Positions 1 to 11,460 of a stretch of DNA of 64,000 nucleotides are shown one piece after another (the stretch's first letter is position 1; every line of letters begins with the position of its first letter). The notes under the pieces were generated by a model. That model did no database searches, was not told the DNA's origin, and saw nothing but the letters and a program-made list of their open reading frames with translations. The translations under genes were made by a program, and so were the position numbers. Source of the stretch: Gerris lacustris (taxonomy: Eukaryota; Arthropoda; Insecta; Hemiptera; Gerridae); the NCBI GenBank assembly GCA_951217055.1, contig OX578281.1, forward strand, positions 63,800,043 through 63,864,042. The letters are read 5' to 3'.

Positions 1-528
1 ATATCTATCAGGGCATGGATGAGTCTTAAAGAGGCAATAACTTTAGAAATGCATGTAATATGTTAGGTCTGTATGGAACAAAGTTAAAAGTTCCTTCTGT
101 TTAAGAGTTAGGATGTAAATTTTTGCGCAAGCTACTATCTCGCTACATCCTTTCAGAGGCTGCTCTTTTTGACAATGGGTTTGTAAGCCTTGTGTCCCTG
201 ACATTTTCTCTCTTTGGCACAATGTGATACTTTCTTGTCATGTTTTCCGAGGGACAATAATTGGAATTTTTCCATAAGGTGGTGTCTGGAAACCCATTTG
301 TTTTGTCCCTTTTCCAGCCGCTATTCTTTTTTGACAATTCTTTTTAAAGTGCTATGAATCTTACATTTTATCTCCTCTAATTTTATGCTTTCCCAGCTAG
401 AGGATTGAACACCTCTTTTGTTTATTATAAATTCGATGAAATTAACCTTAGTTAATCTTCTAATGCTAAATTTTATCATACAAATTAATATTATTATATA
501 AATAATATTGAAGTAATTCTTTTTTTAA
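1..528. repeat. Long direct repeat, copy 1 (pairs with 10061-10568)
   Basis: The first 528 bases match 10061-10568 almost base for base. A 14-base indel (an extra TTGACAATTCTTTT near 330-345 here) and scattered substitutions separate them. The match begins at base 1, so the repeat may extend left of the window. I see no coding potential. This copy holds the uninterrupted T-run (about 519-527) at which the second copy carries an insertion, so it acts as the empty site. Confidence 0.85.
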
Positions 529-540
529 GAAGCATTGTGT

Positions 541-1252
541 ACAATGACGCGAGCGTTGCGAGTGAACGCTTGGAATGATAACGTTGTCCAACGAACTCAG
601 CCTGGGTATTGATAAAATTGTAAATATGTGTACCCAATTTCAACTAACTCGGTCATTTTTTACTCAAGTTATCGTCATCGGTAGTTTTTGTGACGGTGAT
701 TTTGGTCGTTTTTTTTCGGATTCACTCCCGGGCTCCAGAACGTGACATAAGGAACTTCGTTCCAAAAATGCTTTTTAAATATATCTGCAAGCATTGTAAC
801 CTTTCACTTTATAACTCCTACATTGCAATCCGTGTATTTGTTCACAATACAAGAAATTGTAACGTAGGAGTTTACAAAAACGTGACTTTCGTATCACTTC
901 ATAGCAGCGTTGGTGTTCGTTTAACTAAAAAAAAATTATGTATAAAAGTTGTTTGTCTCATTAAATAGATGAAGTTAGAATGTTTTCCCGTCCAATAATT
1001 CCAATTTTGAATTTTACGCTTACGATTACACGAGCGATGCGAGTAAACGCTTGGGCGGATAACGTTGTCCAACGAACTCAGCCTGGGCATTGATAAAATA
1101 AGCATGTAAACCAAATTTCAACTAACTCGGTCATCTTTTACGTAAGTTATCATCATCGGTAGATTTCGTGATGTTTGTGACGGTGATTTTGGTCGTTTAT
1201 TCGGATTCACTCCCGGGCTCCAGAACGTGCCATAAGGAACTTCGTTCCAAAA
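541..1252 (-). repeat. GGAACG-family repeat, two minus-strand fragments
   Basis: Two minus-oriented fragments (541-772 and about 870-1252) of the family best seen at 25142-25977 and 44842-45748. Both end at the family terminus, read here as GGAACTTCGTTCC, next to the shared TCCCGGGCTCCAGAACGTG block. Between them, 810-874 forms a hairpin (TAACTCCTACATTGC against a near complement ending GTAGGAGTTTA). The same hairpin sequence lies beside the copy at 25 kb. Non-coding. Confidence 0.7.
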
Positions 1253-2239
1253 TTTCTAAATGTGAATGCCAAATATGAAATAGTGAGGTGATGGGCAGGG
1301 TGTCATATATAATATAAGAACAAATGTTACACAATCTTATCTTACGTGTTATACACAATCTTAGACTGTCTTGCTTTTGCTTCCGAGCTTACCAAAGGTA
1401 ACGGAAACCATATAAATTGTTAATTTTAAAATTTGAAATTTTCTGTGTTTTCCTCTACAATCATCTGATCTTTTAATTAGGAGGTATCAAGTAAACAAGA
1501 TGTGTTTAAACATCTTGTTTAGTTTATCTAAAAATGTTAGTTTTTGCTTAAATATTTTACTTGTGACAGGAATAATTAAGTTTTAAGAATTACATTTTCA
1601 TTGGCTCTCTCTTGATATTTATTTCTTTCTTGAGACTCTTCTTATTTTATTTTATTATTTTTTTAGAGTTTGAAAAGAAAGACATATTAATTGCTTAATT
1701 TTCCAAGTTCTCGCTTTTCCTCTTTTTTTCCCGCAGTTAACAGTTTAATACCCAGTCTTTCTTTGTACAACTATAAATTTCTAAGTTTGCTTGCCCCCCG
1801 AAAGATCTCGTCTTGTTGGTTGCTGAAGTTCCTTTTCGAGAGGAGGGAGGGGGGAGGGAGGGGGGAGGGGTGTTCTGTAGAGATTGGTCTGGGAAGTTAA
1901 TGAGAGTTATCTTCTCTAGTGTCCTTAAGATGGTAGGAGGGGTGTTAGTAAGGATAGAAGCAAAAGGTCCTTTTCCTTCCAAAGTGTTGTAATGGTTTCA
2001 AGACTTGGAGGTCCTTATCTTCTAGGAGTCGAGGAGGAGGGCCAAGCCTATTGTTATAACTGTTCTCTCCAACCTCATAAGATTTAACTCCTTCCTGATT
2101 CGAATCCTTCCCAGAAAGTCACAGCTATATTCAATTTGACTGTCTTCACCAGAGAGTTTACATAAAAAGAGATCAAATTAATATTAACCAGTTAAAAATA
2201 AGTTAAGATATGAAGCTATTAAGAAATAATAATTACCAG
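1253..2239. other. Unassigned AT-rich sequence with one G-rich block
   Basis: No gene recognised. A short GCTTCC-family terminus lies at about 1379-1410. Bases 1841-1870 are a purine tract with repeated GGG runs on the plus strand. The rest is AT-rich with no convincing open frame. Confidence 0.5.
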
Positions 2240-2245
2240 ATAAAT

Positions 2246-2766
2246 AGTATATTATGTTACAAGGCTGTGAAGTGAGTTTTTTCTTTACCGCGGCAATTAC
2301 ATTTACAATAATAATATTGTAAATATTGCCAAGGTAAAGAAAAAAAACTTCAAAGTCGCGTAGCATATGCTATTTTTTCCGAGGTAGCAGACAATGAAAA
2401 AACATTAAATATTAATCACTAATCAATATATAATAATAACAAATATTAGTACATACTTAAGACTTAAAAAAAGAAACCTTAAAATGAGGTTACACTATAA
2501 GAAAAGATAAACAAAACGCATTGACATCTAGCGGATTTTTATCGTACTAGAAGCATTTCTACAAAGACTGCAGCACTACTAACGGAAGTTTTGACAACTA
2601 CCCGCCGTAAAGAAAAAATCTTTTAGTGCCTAGGACGTAAAAGATTTTTTCTTTACAGCTAGGAGTAATAAAAAGATTTTTTAAGTCCACGTAATGAAAA
2701 AATGGATTTTAGCTATGTTTTTTAGGCTCTAAAGTTACTATTTCACAGCCTACCACGGAAAAAAGA
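2246..2766. mobile_element. MITE with GGCTGTGAA inverted termini, copy 1
   Basis: A roughly 500-bp element bounded by AAGGCTGTGAAGT on the left and TTTCACAGCCTA on the right, so the ends are inverted repeats. An inverted copy lies at 43027-43541 and shares a few flanking bases, so the true ends lie slightly outside the GGCTGTGAA motifs. It holds two internal palindromes. One is at 2287-2338. The other is at 2607-2656, with 19-base arms starting GTAAAGAAAAAATC. It encodes nothing recognisable; the small frame seen in both copies is a by-product of the shared repeat. Confidence 0.75.
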
Positions 2767-2767
2767 A

Positions 2768-3905
2768 CTTTTTACTACGTTTTTATTAGCTTGCTTTCTT
2801 GTTTGTTTGTCCGGTACAAATTTGGCAATCGATTTCTAACTTCCCGAATAGCAAGACATTTGAAACTTTTAGCATAGCTCAGAACACGATGACAATGCAT
2901 TATTTTATTACTTTTAGCCATCTTTCAGCAGAATTTAATTGGTTTTAAGGAAATTTTGCTCTATGGAAAGTTAGTTCGGAAAAAATCCGCCAGTTATTTT
3001 ATTTGTTTTGCCATATCCCATATTATTTACAATCTTCATTTTGACGGGTTTCAAATTTGTGATTTTTATAAATAAGAGATAAACATTGAATGACAGCAAA
3101 CCAGTAAATACATCGATTATATTACTTATATTATTTCAAATATATCGATGCCACGGTTTAAATATGGTGTTGGGGAGATCCGTTGTACAAAGATTTGTCA
3201 TTTTATAGGGTTTAAGATCAGCTCTCTAGACTCTAGATGGTTGTCACTTATGTGAAGTAAATAAATTAGGAACTATTATTTTTTTCACTAACATTATATA
3301 TTATACAACAATAACAATTATATTATCAACATTACTTACGATTCAACAGAAATAAAATATTAAAGGACAAATCTTTGTACAACGGCTGTCACCAACACCG
3401 AATTTAAACCATGCCATTGATATGCCCCTGTGTAGGGACAGTAAGAGAAGAAAAATGTGTACAAGTAAAGAAATACAGATGCAGAAAAATTAAACCTATA
3501 CCTAGGACACAAGTGAAAACAAACCTAAATGTCACACGTCAATTAATTTATTTCTTTGTTTACTTTACGCTGTCATTCAATGTTTACCTCTTAATAAAGA
3601 ATCACAAATTTGAAATCCGTCAAAATGAAGATTGTAAATAATATGGGATATGTCAAAACAAATAAAATAACTTGCGGATTTTTTCCGAACTAACTTTCCA
3701 TACAGTAAAATTTGCTGACAACTAATTTAATTCTGTTGAAATATGGCTAAAAGTATTAAAATAATGCTTTGTCATCGTGTTCTGAGCTATTCTAAAAGTT
3801 TCAAATGTTTAGCTACTCGGAAATTTAGTTAAAAATCGATTGCCAGATTTGTACTGGACAAACAAACAAGAAAGCAAGCTAATAAAAACGTAGTAAAAAG
3901 AAGAA
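2768..3905. mobile_element. TACTACG-family element, inverted dimer
   Basis: A minus-oriented full copy (2768 to about 3355) is joined head to head with a partial plus copy (about 3356-3905). Both outer ends show the family terminus TTTTTACTACGTTTTTATTA or its complement. The unit matches 18535-19146 and 29708-30771. Both arms contain the same GATTTGTACAACGG-like block. No open frame of note; probably a non-autonomous DNA element. Confidence 0.75.
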
Positions 3906-4129
3906 TTCCCTCCACGTCTAACATATTTAATACAATTTAGAGCAGTTTTCAGCCACTATAGGGATCATCAGTGCCGAAAAAAACTTAAAAAAGTAATTAA
4001 AACATTGGAAGATGGGAGTACAGTGAGTCAGACCAACCCAGCAACTGTTACTAGACAAAAGGGCTTAAAAATCACTTTTTTACATTAATTGTAGTTTGTA
4101 GTCAATATTTATTAATTTATTGCGACTTT

Positions 4130-4860
4130 CAATTAGCTAGTTGCAACGGAAGCATTGTGATAGTTCTGAAAAAAGAAATTTTATGCATCCAAAATTTAAA
4201 TTTTTTAAGACAGAAATGCGTTTTAGGTATAAGGAAATATTTTTATTCTCGTGTCAGTTAGGTCGTTTGTCGGTTTGTAGTCAACATTTTTGTGAATCCC
4301 CATACCTTAAAAACTAATTGTCCGATTTTAAAATTTGGAGTGCCAAAAAGTATAGCAATGTCGATCTGAAGAATAAAAATATTTTATGTCTCCAATTTCA
4401 AAAATTCCAAGACAGAAATCCGTCTCAGACATCAGGGAACATTTTTGGTTTCATCTCTGTCTGTCGTTCAGTCGCTCAATTTTTGCGAACCAACATAATA
4501 TCTTAAAAACAACATGTCTAATTTTAATGAAATTTGTATGGTAGGTCATTATTAGCTCATTTTTTTTATCCATATAAGTTTCAACCTTCTGCGCTCATTT
4601 GTTTCTCTTCCACGTTCTCTTGTTTCTTTCCATGCTCACTCACATACATTTATTTACACCTATATCTTAAAAAATACTTATCTGTTTTTATGAACTTTTG
4701 ATGGTTTGTCGAAAGTAGCCTGCAAATAGCCCCAGATTAATTTCAACCGCGTGCACTCTATAAATTTTGATAAATGAATACTTGAATACATGTAAAAAAT
4801 CAACAAACTTTTTTTTAACAAATTTAAAAAACGGAGGAATGCGTCACAGAGAATATCTGC
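4130..4860 (+). repeat. GCTTCC-family repeat, two degraded fragments
   Basis: Two successive partial copies, about 4135-4335 and 4345-4860, of the family seen complete at 24236-24777. Recognisable blocks are ACGGAAGCATTGTG, CAAGACAGAAATCCGT, CATCAGGGAACATTTTTGG and GTCTGTCTGTC. Non-coding. Confidence 0.65.
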
Positions 4861-5337
4861 GTGTTGCAGAGGGTTTCTCTACTTCTCTTTATTTCTACTA
4901 GCACCCAGGGCCTTAGAGGAGCCTACTTTGAGAAACATCGTGTCAGTGGTTTTTGGATTTTTGTGTTCATATGAAAAGTGTACACTATCTGATTTCATCT
5001 ACAGGATTTCTATTACTCAAACATGAAAACATAGGTTTATACATAGGTAAATGTGGCGTGAGGGGGACGGTAAGGTTTTTCACCGGTATATTCAAATTCA
5101 GAGGTATAAGAGCGTCCCTGTCGTCTCCACTCACGGGTCCTATTGAAGTGCAAATTGGTACCACTTAACTTGCTTTTAAAAAACTACTCGAACAGGTTTT
5201 TTCCCCCATGTCGTACAGGTGGCCTTTGTTCAAAACAGATCGGTCCGAAGTAAGTTTCTAGATTCCAGATCAAAGGACGTGAGGTGCTCGGTTGAAAGGA
5301 AGGCAAAGGGCCCTATATCTCGTGCTAACCCTGCATC
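4861..5337. other. Unassigned sequence
   Basis: Sequence between a GCTTCC-family fragment and the large foldback element. No recognisable gene; the open frame at 4953-5168 lacks any familiar motif. Confidence 0.4.
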
Positions 5338-6269
5338 ATAGCCCAGGAAAATAAGGAATTCTCTGCCGAATAAATCCAATAAAGCTGAATTTTTGCACAC
5401 ACCTTTATTTAGGCATTATAAGAAGGGGGTGAAAAGTCCCCATCGATATCGTGCCGGCGTTGTCAGATATTCAAGGTCAAAGATCACGAAAATTGGTTTT
5501 TCGCTAATATCTCGCATACTATTAATCGGACGAAAATTATAGTTATATAACAAATTGTAAATTTGATTATTCTCTACAAATTTGGTTCTATACCTCTTTT
5601 ACGTACGAGCAGCCGTTTTAACGTAATACTCCTCCAAAAAAGCATAAATTGCATAGACTAAACCCGCGACAACTATTCATTCGTTTCCACACCACCTTTG
5701 AGGTAGAATGTACGGAGCGTTTTTTTTTTACATGGTTTTTTATACATATATATTATATCTATATTTATTTTTATAAATAGTATACGTTAGGAGAACGTCT
5801 GACTCTAGTTTTAGCCCTCGTTAATAGGTATCATTGGAAGAAAATGCACGGTCATAACCATAACACTTCTTCCGACCCTTCTTTGCCTTGTTCCTTCACT
5901 TAATATTTATATACACACTTTAATATTATAACATTCATTCTTCACCTAATAAAATCATTTTTATTTCAATTTAAACATTTTTTAGTAGAATAATGTTATG
6001 TGTAAGAGGGTGATATCGTCGGCACCATGCTAAACTCACGAATATGAAAACCCTACTTTTCAGGACAGCGAAAAAACGAAAAAAATGTGCTAGATAAAGT
6101 AGGCCCTTTCATATAATCTTTTGTTTTTATAGACTAAGTTAATCAGTTTTTAGTGCAATTTAATTTTCTAGGTTAATTTTAGCTTAATTATTGATAGGAT
6201 TGGAGAAATTTTATATTCGTGACTTTACAATGCATACAAATTTTTTTGAGATATTTGTATTTTCGAGTG

Positions 6270-6625
6270 TAAACTAACGAATATGCCGCATATTCGTTAG
6301 GTTCATTAAAATTTTAAGTAAAAACAAAATATTTTACCATGAAAACTAACGAATACGGCATATTCGTTGGTTGGATTCTTCATCGATATGGTAAACTAAC
6401 GAATATGCCACATTCGTTAGTTTACAACACGGAAACAAAATTTTAAAAGGTTAATTATGTCGAATCTGCCACATTCGTTAGTTTACAACGAAGGAAGCAA
6501 AATGTTACAAGGTTAATTTGATCAAATCTGCAATATTCGTAAGTTTACAACGTAGAAAGCAAAGTTTTACAAGCCTAATTATATCGAATGTGACATATTC
6601 ATTAGTTAACAACTTAGATAGCAAG
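6270..6625. repeat. Left cluster of CGAATATG/CATATTCG palindromes
   Basis: About six copies, spaced roughly 50-75 bases, of an imperfect palindrome of the form CTAACGAATATG-N-CATATTCGTTAG. The clearest are at 6274-6300, 6345-6371 and 6394-6424. Later copies near 6470, 6530 and 6590 keep mainly the right half. Between motifs a loose unit containing GTTTACAACG and AAGCAAA-like blocks also repeats. The arrangement resembles subterminal binding-site arrays of transposons; that role is inferred. Confidence 0.8.
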
Positions 6626-7154
6626 TTTAGGAAAGGCAAACAATGTCGAATTTGTTTGTGATACAGGGAGTAAGATTTGGGAGTTCAAACTATATCAAGT
6701 ACATAGTGTGAGACTAAAATATTATTTTTGTACTATTTGTTTATAACTAATATTTTTTTTACATTACACTCTCTCTTATTGCATACTTAATTAAACTTAA
6801 AGAAGGCAGTGAGGTCAGAATTTAATTAGAAAAATAGGAAGGCATTGACTTCTAGAAGGAATCACATTCTGAAGAAGTAAATATCTAAAACATAGTTCTA
6901 CCTACCTTAGTTCTAAGGAAATATGAAAAAAAGACAAAAAAACGAGGCTATAGGATTGATTTAAACAGAATTTTAGTAAGACCTGGGTATTAAGGGTAGA
7001 ATAACTTACCATTAAATAAAATTCATTTTCAGATTTAGTTCTTAAACTTGCTAGTTACAAACTCCGTACATAAAATTTAGTCAGCACTACTCTTTTACAA
7101 ATTAACGATTGTCTTATTCGTTACTTAACTCTTACTTAAAATTACTCACACTTA

Positions 7155-7660
7155 ATGTTGCAAAGAAACGAATATGGCATATTCGTTACTTCACTACAGA
7201 AACTACAAAAATATAAAAGTGACAAATATGGTGAAGACAAATATTCGTTCAACAAATATGGTGAACGAATATGACACATTCGTTACTTTACGTCACCTTT
7301 TAATGAATTCCTCTAGTACACTAATTGTTGTAAAGTAACGAACATGGCATATTCGTTACTTTACAACAGAATTCCAAAAAGGTTTTACTACAAAGTACTA
7401 AAGTAAACTACTTTCTTTACTTACTAAAAAATTAGAAAGTAAAGAAAACTAACGAATAATCATATTCGATACTTTAGCACGGAAAACATTAAAAAAAAAC
7501 TATGCATATTCGTGAAAATGACATTCTAGTTTTGCCATTTCTAATTAAGCTACAGGTGTCATATTTTGACAGTATGTGTGCCTTATCATATAACATCCAA
7601 TGCACTAATAAAAAAAAAATGTCGAATTTTCACATTCGTGAGTTTAGCATGGTGCCGAAG
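7155..7660. repeat. Right cluster of CGAATATG/CATATTCG palindromes
   Basis: About seven copies of the motif of the left cluster. Clear ones are near 7166-7187 (AACGAATATGGCATATTCGT), 7261-7285 and 7337-7366; weaker ones lie near 7225-7250, 7450-7475, 7505 and 7625-7645. The cluster mirrors the left one across a 500-bp AT-rich centre. Confidence 0.8.
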
Positions 7661-8077
7661 ATATAAAGTGAGGTTTTAATCTACCTTCTAGAAAGAATAG
7701 CATAGAATGAATTGCTGCAAAAGGTTTAGTCTATACAATTAATAATTGTTTGGGGGCGTATTACGTTAAAACGCCCGTACGTAAAACGTACGTTGCTCGT
7801 ACGTAAAAGAGGTATAGAACCAAATTTGTAGAGAATAATCAAATTTACAATTTGTTATATAACTATAATTGTCGTCCGATTAATAGTATGCGAGATATTA
7901 GCGAAAAACCAATTTTCGTGATCTTTGACCTTGAATATCTGACAACGCCGGCACGATATCGATGGGGACTTTTCACCCCCTTCTTATAATGCCTAAATAA
8001 AGGTGTGTGCAAAAATTCAGCTTTATTGGATTTATTCGGCACAGAGCCTCTTTTTTTGCCTTATTTTCCTGGGCTAT

Positions 8078-8528
8078 CAGGGCTAACTGGATCGAACAAA
8101 GGGCTCTTCTAAGCTAATCTTAAGCAGGTCCTGCCCTGCAAAGATATCTGCCGACCTACCTTTTCAGACTCTATAAGGCCACTTTGCAAACACAGATTCC
8201 GGTCCCTATACCTTACCTGCTCTCCACCATCCAAACAGTTTCCTTATTGACCTATAACCCTTAGCTAAGTACAGCCTATGATACAGCAATCTTCTCCAAA
8301 ATCAATATTACCTTATAACAATGCACTTTAAGTACTTAACCTTAATATTATAACCTTAGATTTACAAAGTATGAAGTAAATTAACAGAAAATAACGTTGA
8401 AATACACTTTTATTATATATACAAACCAATTACTCTTATTCTTAAATATTTCAAAGACAAATTAATAAGATAAAATTGCTAGATTGCCGTGCTTAATGAA
8501 GAAGTGAGTTATCGTGTTAATATAAAAT
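8078..8528. other. Unassigned AT-rich sequence
   Basis: Lies between the foldback element and the hAT-like MITE. I see no gene, repeat pairing or motif here. Confidence 0.4.
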
Positions 8529-8536
8529 ATGCACAC

Positions 8537-8787
8537 CAGTGGCGTAGGAATTCATTTTTGACGGGGGTGGCTCGGCACCTCCACTAAGGGGGGTGCACTA
8601 TCAGTGCTCGATTTCTAGAAATTAAAGTGCCAGACTACATCCTACCCTCTCTCTACCCCCCCCCCCCCCGCTATAGGAGGGGGGGTCCTAATTTTTATTT
8701 TATTTGTAATTTTATAGCCCCTTCAAATCTGACGGGGGGGGGGGGGCTCAAGCCCAATTGCCCCCCCCCCCCGTTCCTACCCCACTG
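8537..8787. mobile_element. hAT-like MITE with 8-bp target duplication
   Basis: A 251-bp element with inverted ends: CAGTGGCGTAGGAAT on the left, and GTTCCTACCCCACTG on the right, whose complement is CAGTGGGGTAGGAAC. It is flanked on both sides by the identical 8-mer ATGCACAC (8529-8536 and 8788-8795). An 8-bp duplication and a CAGTGGCG terminus are typical of hAT elements. The interior is dominated by G and C homopolymers and has no coding capacity. Confidence 0.9.
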
Positions 8788-8830
8788 ATGCACACTATCT
8801 GCTTTTTAAGTAGGTGAAGCGATAATCGCC

Positions 8831-9888
8831 GGTTTCTGTACGATCGTCTTCTTGATATGAAATTGCATCATTTTATACTACAATTTTTTTTTATAAATTT
8901 TATCTAACATATATAAAACCCCCTGTGTAACTCACTCACTCACTCACTCACTCACTGATGTATACAAATGTTTACCCATTTCCGCTATAGCTAGATAGTT
9001 GGGGTTTTCGCCATTCGATGCGCAATGTCCGCTTTGTGAACCCGAAAAAATACTGTTTCCTTTAGTGTTTTTTCAGATTTCTTTGATTATGTTATGGTTT
9101 AAATAGATGAAGACCCCCCCCCCCCCCCCCCCCCCTGCTCTAGCAATCCTGATCATATTCCTAGACAACTTATAGCATATTAATCCATATGATATCTATA
9201 TGCTAAGTACCAACTCATAAGTACCAGACCTATACAAGTACCTGGCCACTCGTCGGGCGGAGTTCGGCCGTAGGCTGAACGACGACCCGGCGAGTCGTAT
9301 TAATATTTCTTATCGGTGGCATATATGTCTCGTTTCTTGGGTATTACTTGTCGTAATTTCATGAAACTTGATTAAAGACTGTTTCCGTGTCGTAAAGTAA
9401 GATAAACATCGAATAAAAGCCGACATTATGCAGTATCAACTTCTTTTGCCGGTGTTTTCACCCATTTGAGTTAAGATTTTGCTTGATTTACGAAATATAT
9501 TAAACTGTAAAAAAAAAATATCAAATCATCATAGTTGAGCGGACATCGGGAACCAACAGACACTGATCCGCGTCCACGTTTCCCTACAAAATTTTCGTTT
9601 TCTACACTTCAACACCTATAAATTGATGTATAACACGTCATGGTGACTAAAAACGCCCGCCATATTGGAAATATTAAGTGTGAAAACCCCAAAAAGTGTT
9701 CAGTTGTTACAAATGCCGAGATGCACCTGTGTGCCGAATTTCATGTTCCTAGCTATAATAGTAGTTTAAAATAGTATTATCAATGAATTGAAACATGCCA
9801 ACTTACAGACGCCAACGGACAGACAGACAGACAGAGCCGTTATATAAGGTTTCGTTTCGTACTTCGTACAGAAACCTAAAATGTTGAC
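8831..9888. mobile_element. Hairpin-ended element, GGTTTCTGTACG termini
   Basis: GGTTTCTGTACGA at 8831 faces TTCGTACAGAAACC ending near 9888. The right end itself folds (GGTTTCG..CGTACAGAAACC). Next to it lies a CAGACAGACAGA-type run, as in the AGGGTY elements at 10569 and 13844. Inside are an (ACTC)n run at 8930-8958, a 23-base C tract at 9114-9136, and a GC-rich hairpin at 9247-9296 with CGGGC and CCCGG stem segments. No open frame is recognisable. Confidence 0.6.
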
Positions 9889-10060
9889 GTTTTTTTTTTT
9901 TCTTTTGGGTTTTAGTCCCGATCAACTGCCATCTTGACGTTTTGTTGAGTTTGGGGTGCTTATATTAAAAAATAAAAACAAATTAAGAGAAAACCTAATT
10001 CAATTTAATTATTACTGACTTTTTAATATGAAACCCTGAATTCAGACATTTTATACATTG

Positions 10061-10568
10061 ATATCTATCAGGGCATGGATGAGTCTTAAAGAGGCAATAA
10101 GTTTAGAAATGCATGTAATATGTTAGGTCGTACGGAACAAAGTTAAAAGTTCCTTCTGTTAAAGAGTTAGGATGTAAATTTTTGCGCAAGCTACTATCTC
10201 GCTACATCCTTTCAGAGGCTGCTCTTTTTGTCAATGGTTTTGTAAGCCTTGTGTCCCTTACACTTTCTCTCTTTGGCACAATGTGATACTTTCTAGTCAT
10301 GTTTTCCGAGGGACAATAATTGGAATTTTTCCATAAGGTGGTGTCTGGAAACCCATTTGTTTTGTCCCTTTTCCAGCCGCTATTCTTTTTAAAGTGCTAT
10401 GAATCTTACATTTTATCTCCTCTAATTTTATGCTTTCCCAGCTAGAGGATTGAACACCTCTTTTGTTTATTATAAATTCGATGAAATTAACGTTAGTTAA
10501 TCTTCTAATGCTAAATTTTATCATACAAATTAATATTATTATAAAAATAATATTGAAGTAATTCTTTT
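10061..10568. repeat. Long direct repeat, copy 2
   Basis: Near-identical to 1-528. It is interrupted in its T-run at 10568, where the 10569-11460 element begins. About 20 bases of homology (AGCATTGTGTACAAT) resume after the insertion. Confidence 0.85.
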
Positions 10569-11460
10569 TAGGGTTTTGTAGATTCTTCTCAAAACCCTTA
10601 TGCCGAGGGTGATGACGTGTCCGTCTGTCCGTCGCTCTTTGGTTCATAGGGCCCGAACCGTTTAAGCTATAGAGCTGAAATTTGAAATACTGGTGTAACT
10701 TTTTGACCCAACCACAGGAAAAATATAAAGAAGTTCAAAATTAAATATGCGCATGCGCAATTCGCAAAAATGTTGTAAACTCAAAAATGTATATTTTTTT
10801 TAATTTTCGAGTGGGGTATCAAATGAAAGCTGCTGAAGAGTAGGACGCAAATATATATATGCTTTTGTAAATTTTGCATTCCTTATTGGGTAAAAAAATC
10901 AAAATATACCCAAAAAAAAAATCCCCCCCCCCAACCACTATACTTCGGCTGGTCCTAAAATTTCTAAATAATTCATGCTAATGCCTTATTGTGGGGCGAT
11001 GAAAATTCCGGGAGTTCATCCCAAATTTTAAATAATTGCCAATTGTGCGCCAAAAATTTTATTTTTTTTAAATTTTGAGTTGGGTATCATATGAAAGCTG
11101 GTGAAAAGTAGGATTCAAATATATATTTGCTTTTTTTTTAAAAAATTTTCATTCTTTATTAATTTTATAAGTCAAAATATACCCTAAAAATTTCCCCCCT
11201 CCCCAACCACTATATAACGGGTGGTTCTAAAATTTCGAAATAATTCATGGTTATACTTTATGGTGAAGCGATGGAAATGGTCTGAAAAAATGAATTTTTC
11301 TAGTCGTTATTACCGATGAAAAACATTTTGACCCCCCGGGGGATCGAACCCGGACCCTTGAGATCGAAGAATAAAATCATAATTACATAACGGGCATGCT
11401 TAATCTTCTACAAAACCCTAAAAAGTACTTGGACGCAAGTACTTCCCTGTGTTTTTTTTA
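10569..11460. mobile_element. AGGGTY hairpin-ended element inserted in a T-run
   Basis: Starts with a terminal hairpin (AGGGTTTTG ... CAAAACCCT), followed by a GTCCGTCTGTCCGTCGC block. It ends with CTACAAAACCCTA, a second palindrome (AAGTACTTGGACGCAAGTACTT, split here as AAGTACTT, GGACGC, AAGTACTT), then CCCTGTG and a T-run. The repeat at 1-528 lacks it, so ends and target can be read directly: it entered a run of T. On the minus strand near 11338-11360 is a tRNA B-box-like GGGTTCGATCCC. The same architecture occurs at 13844. No transposase is present. It resembles the hairpin-plus-CTGTC repeats common in insects, but I cannot assign a superfamily. Confidence 0.8.

Larger units (their letters stand above)
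5338..8077. mobile_element. 2.74 kb foldback element with long inverted arms
   Basis: Arms of roughly 300 bp (5338-5640 and 7750-8077) are inverted copies of each other. Both carry ATAGCCCAGGAAAATAAG at the outside and blocks around GTGCCGGCGTTGTCAG and ATTAATCGGACG inside. A second nested inverted pair lies at about 6022-6050 and 7628-7662 (GGCACCATGCTAAACTCACG). The 1.6 kb interior holds two clusters of a palindromic motif, annotated separately. No transposase frame exists inside, so it is most likely non-autonomous. No clear target-site duplication was found, so the superfamily is unknown. Confidence 0.8.

Noticed and set aside
8930..8958. Telomeric or satellite repeat
   Set aside because: A short (ACTC)n run inside a transposon; no TTAGG array anywhere in the window.
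10297..10647. 116-codon minus frame
   Set aside because: Spans the junction between the direct repeat and the inserted element, so it cannot be an ancestral gene.
11338..11400. Minus-strand tRNA gene at the GGGTTCGATCCC box
   Set aside because: Only the B box is convincing; no acceptor pairing or A box.
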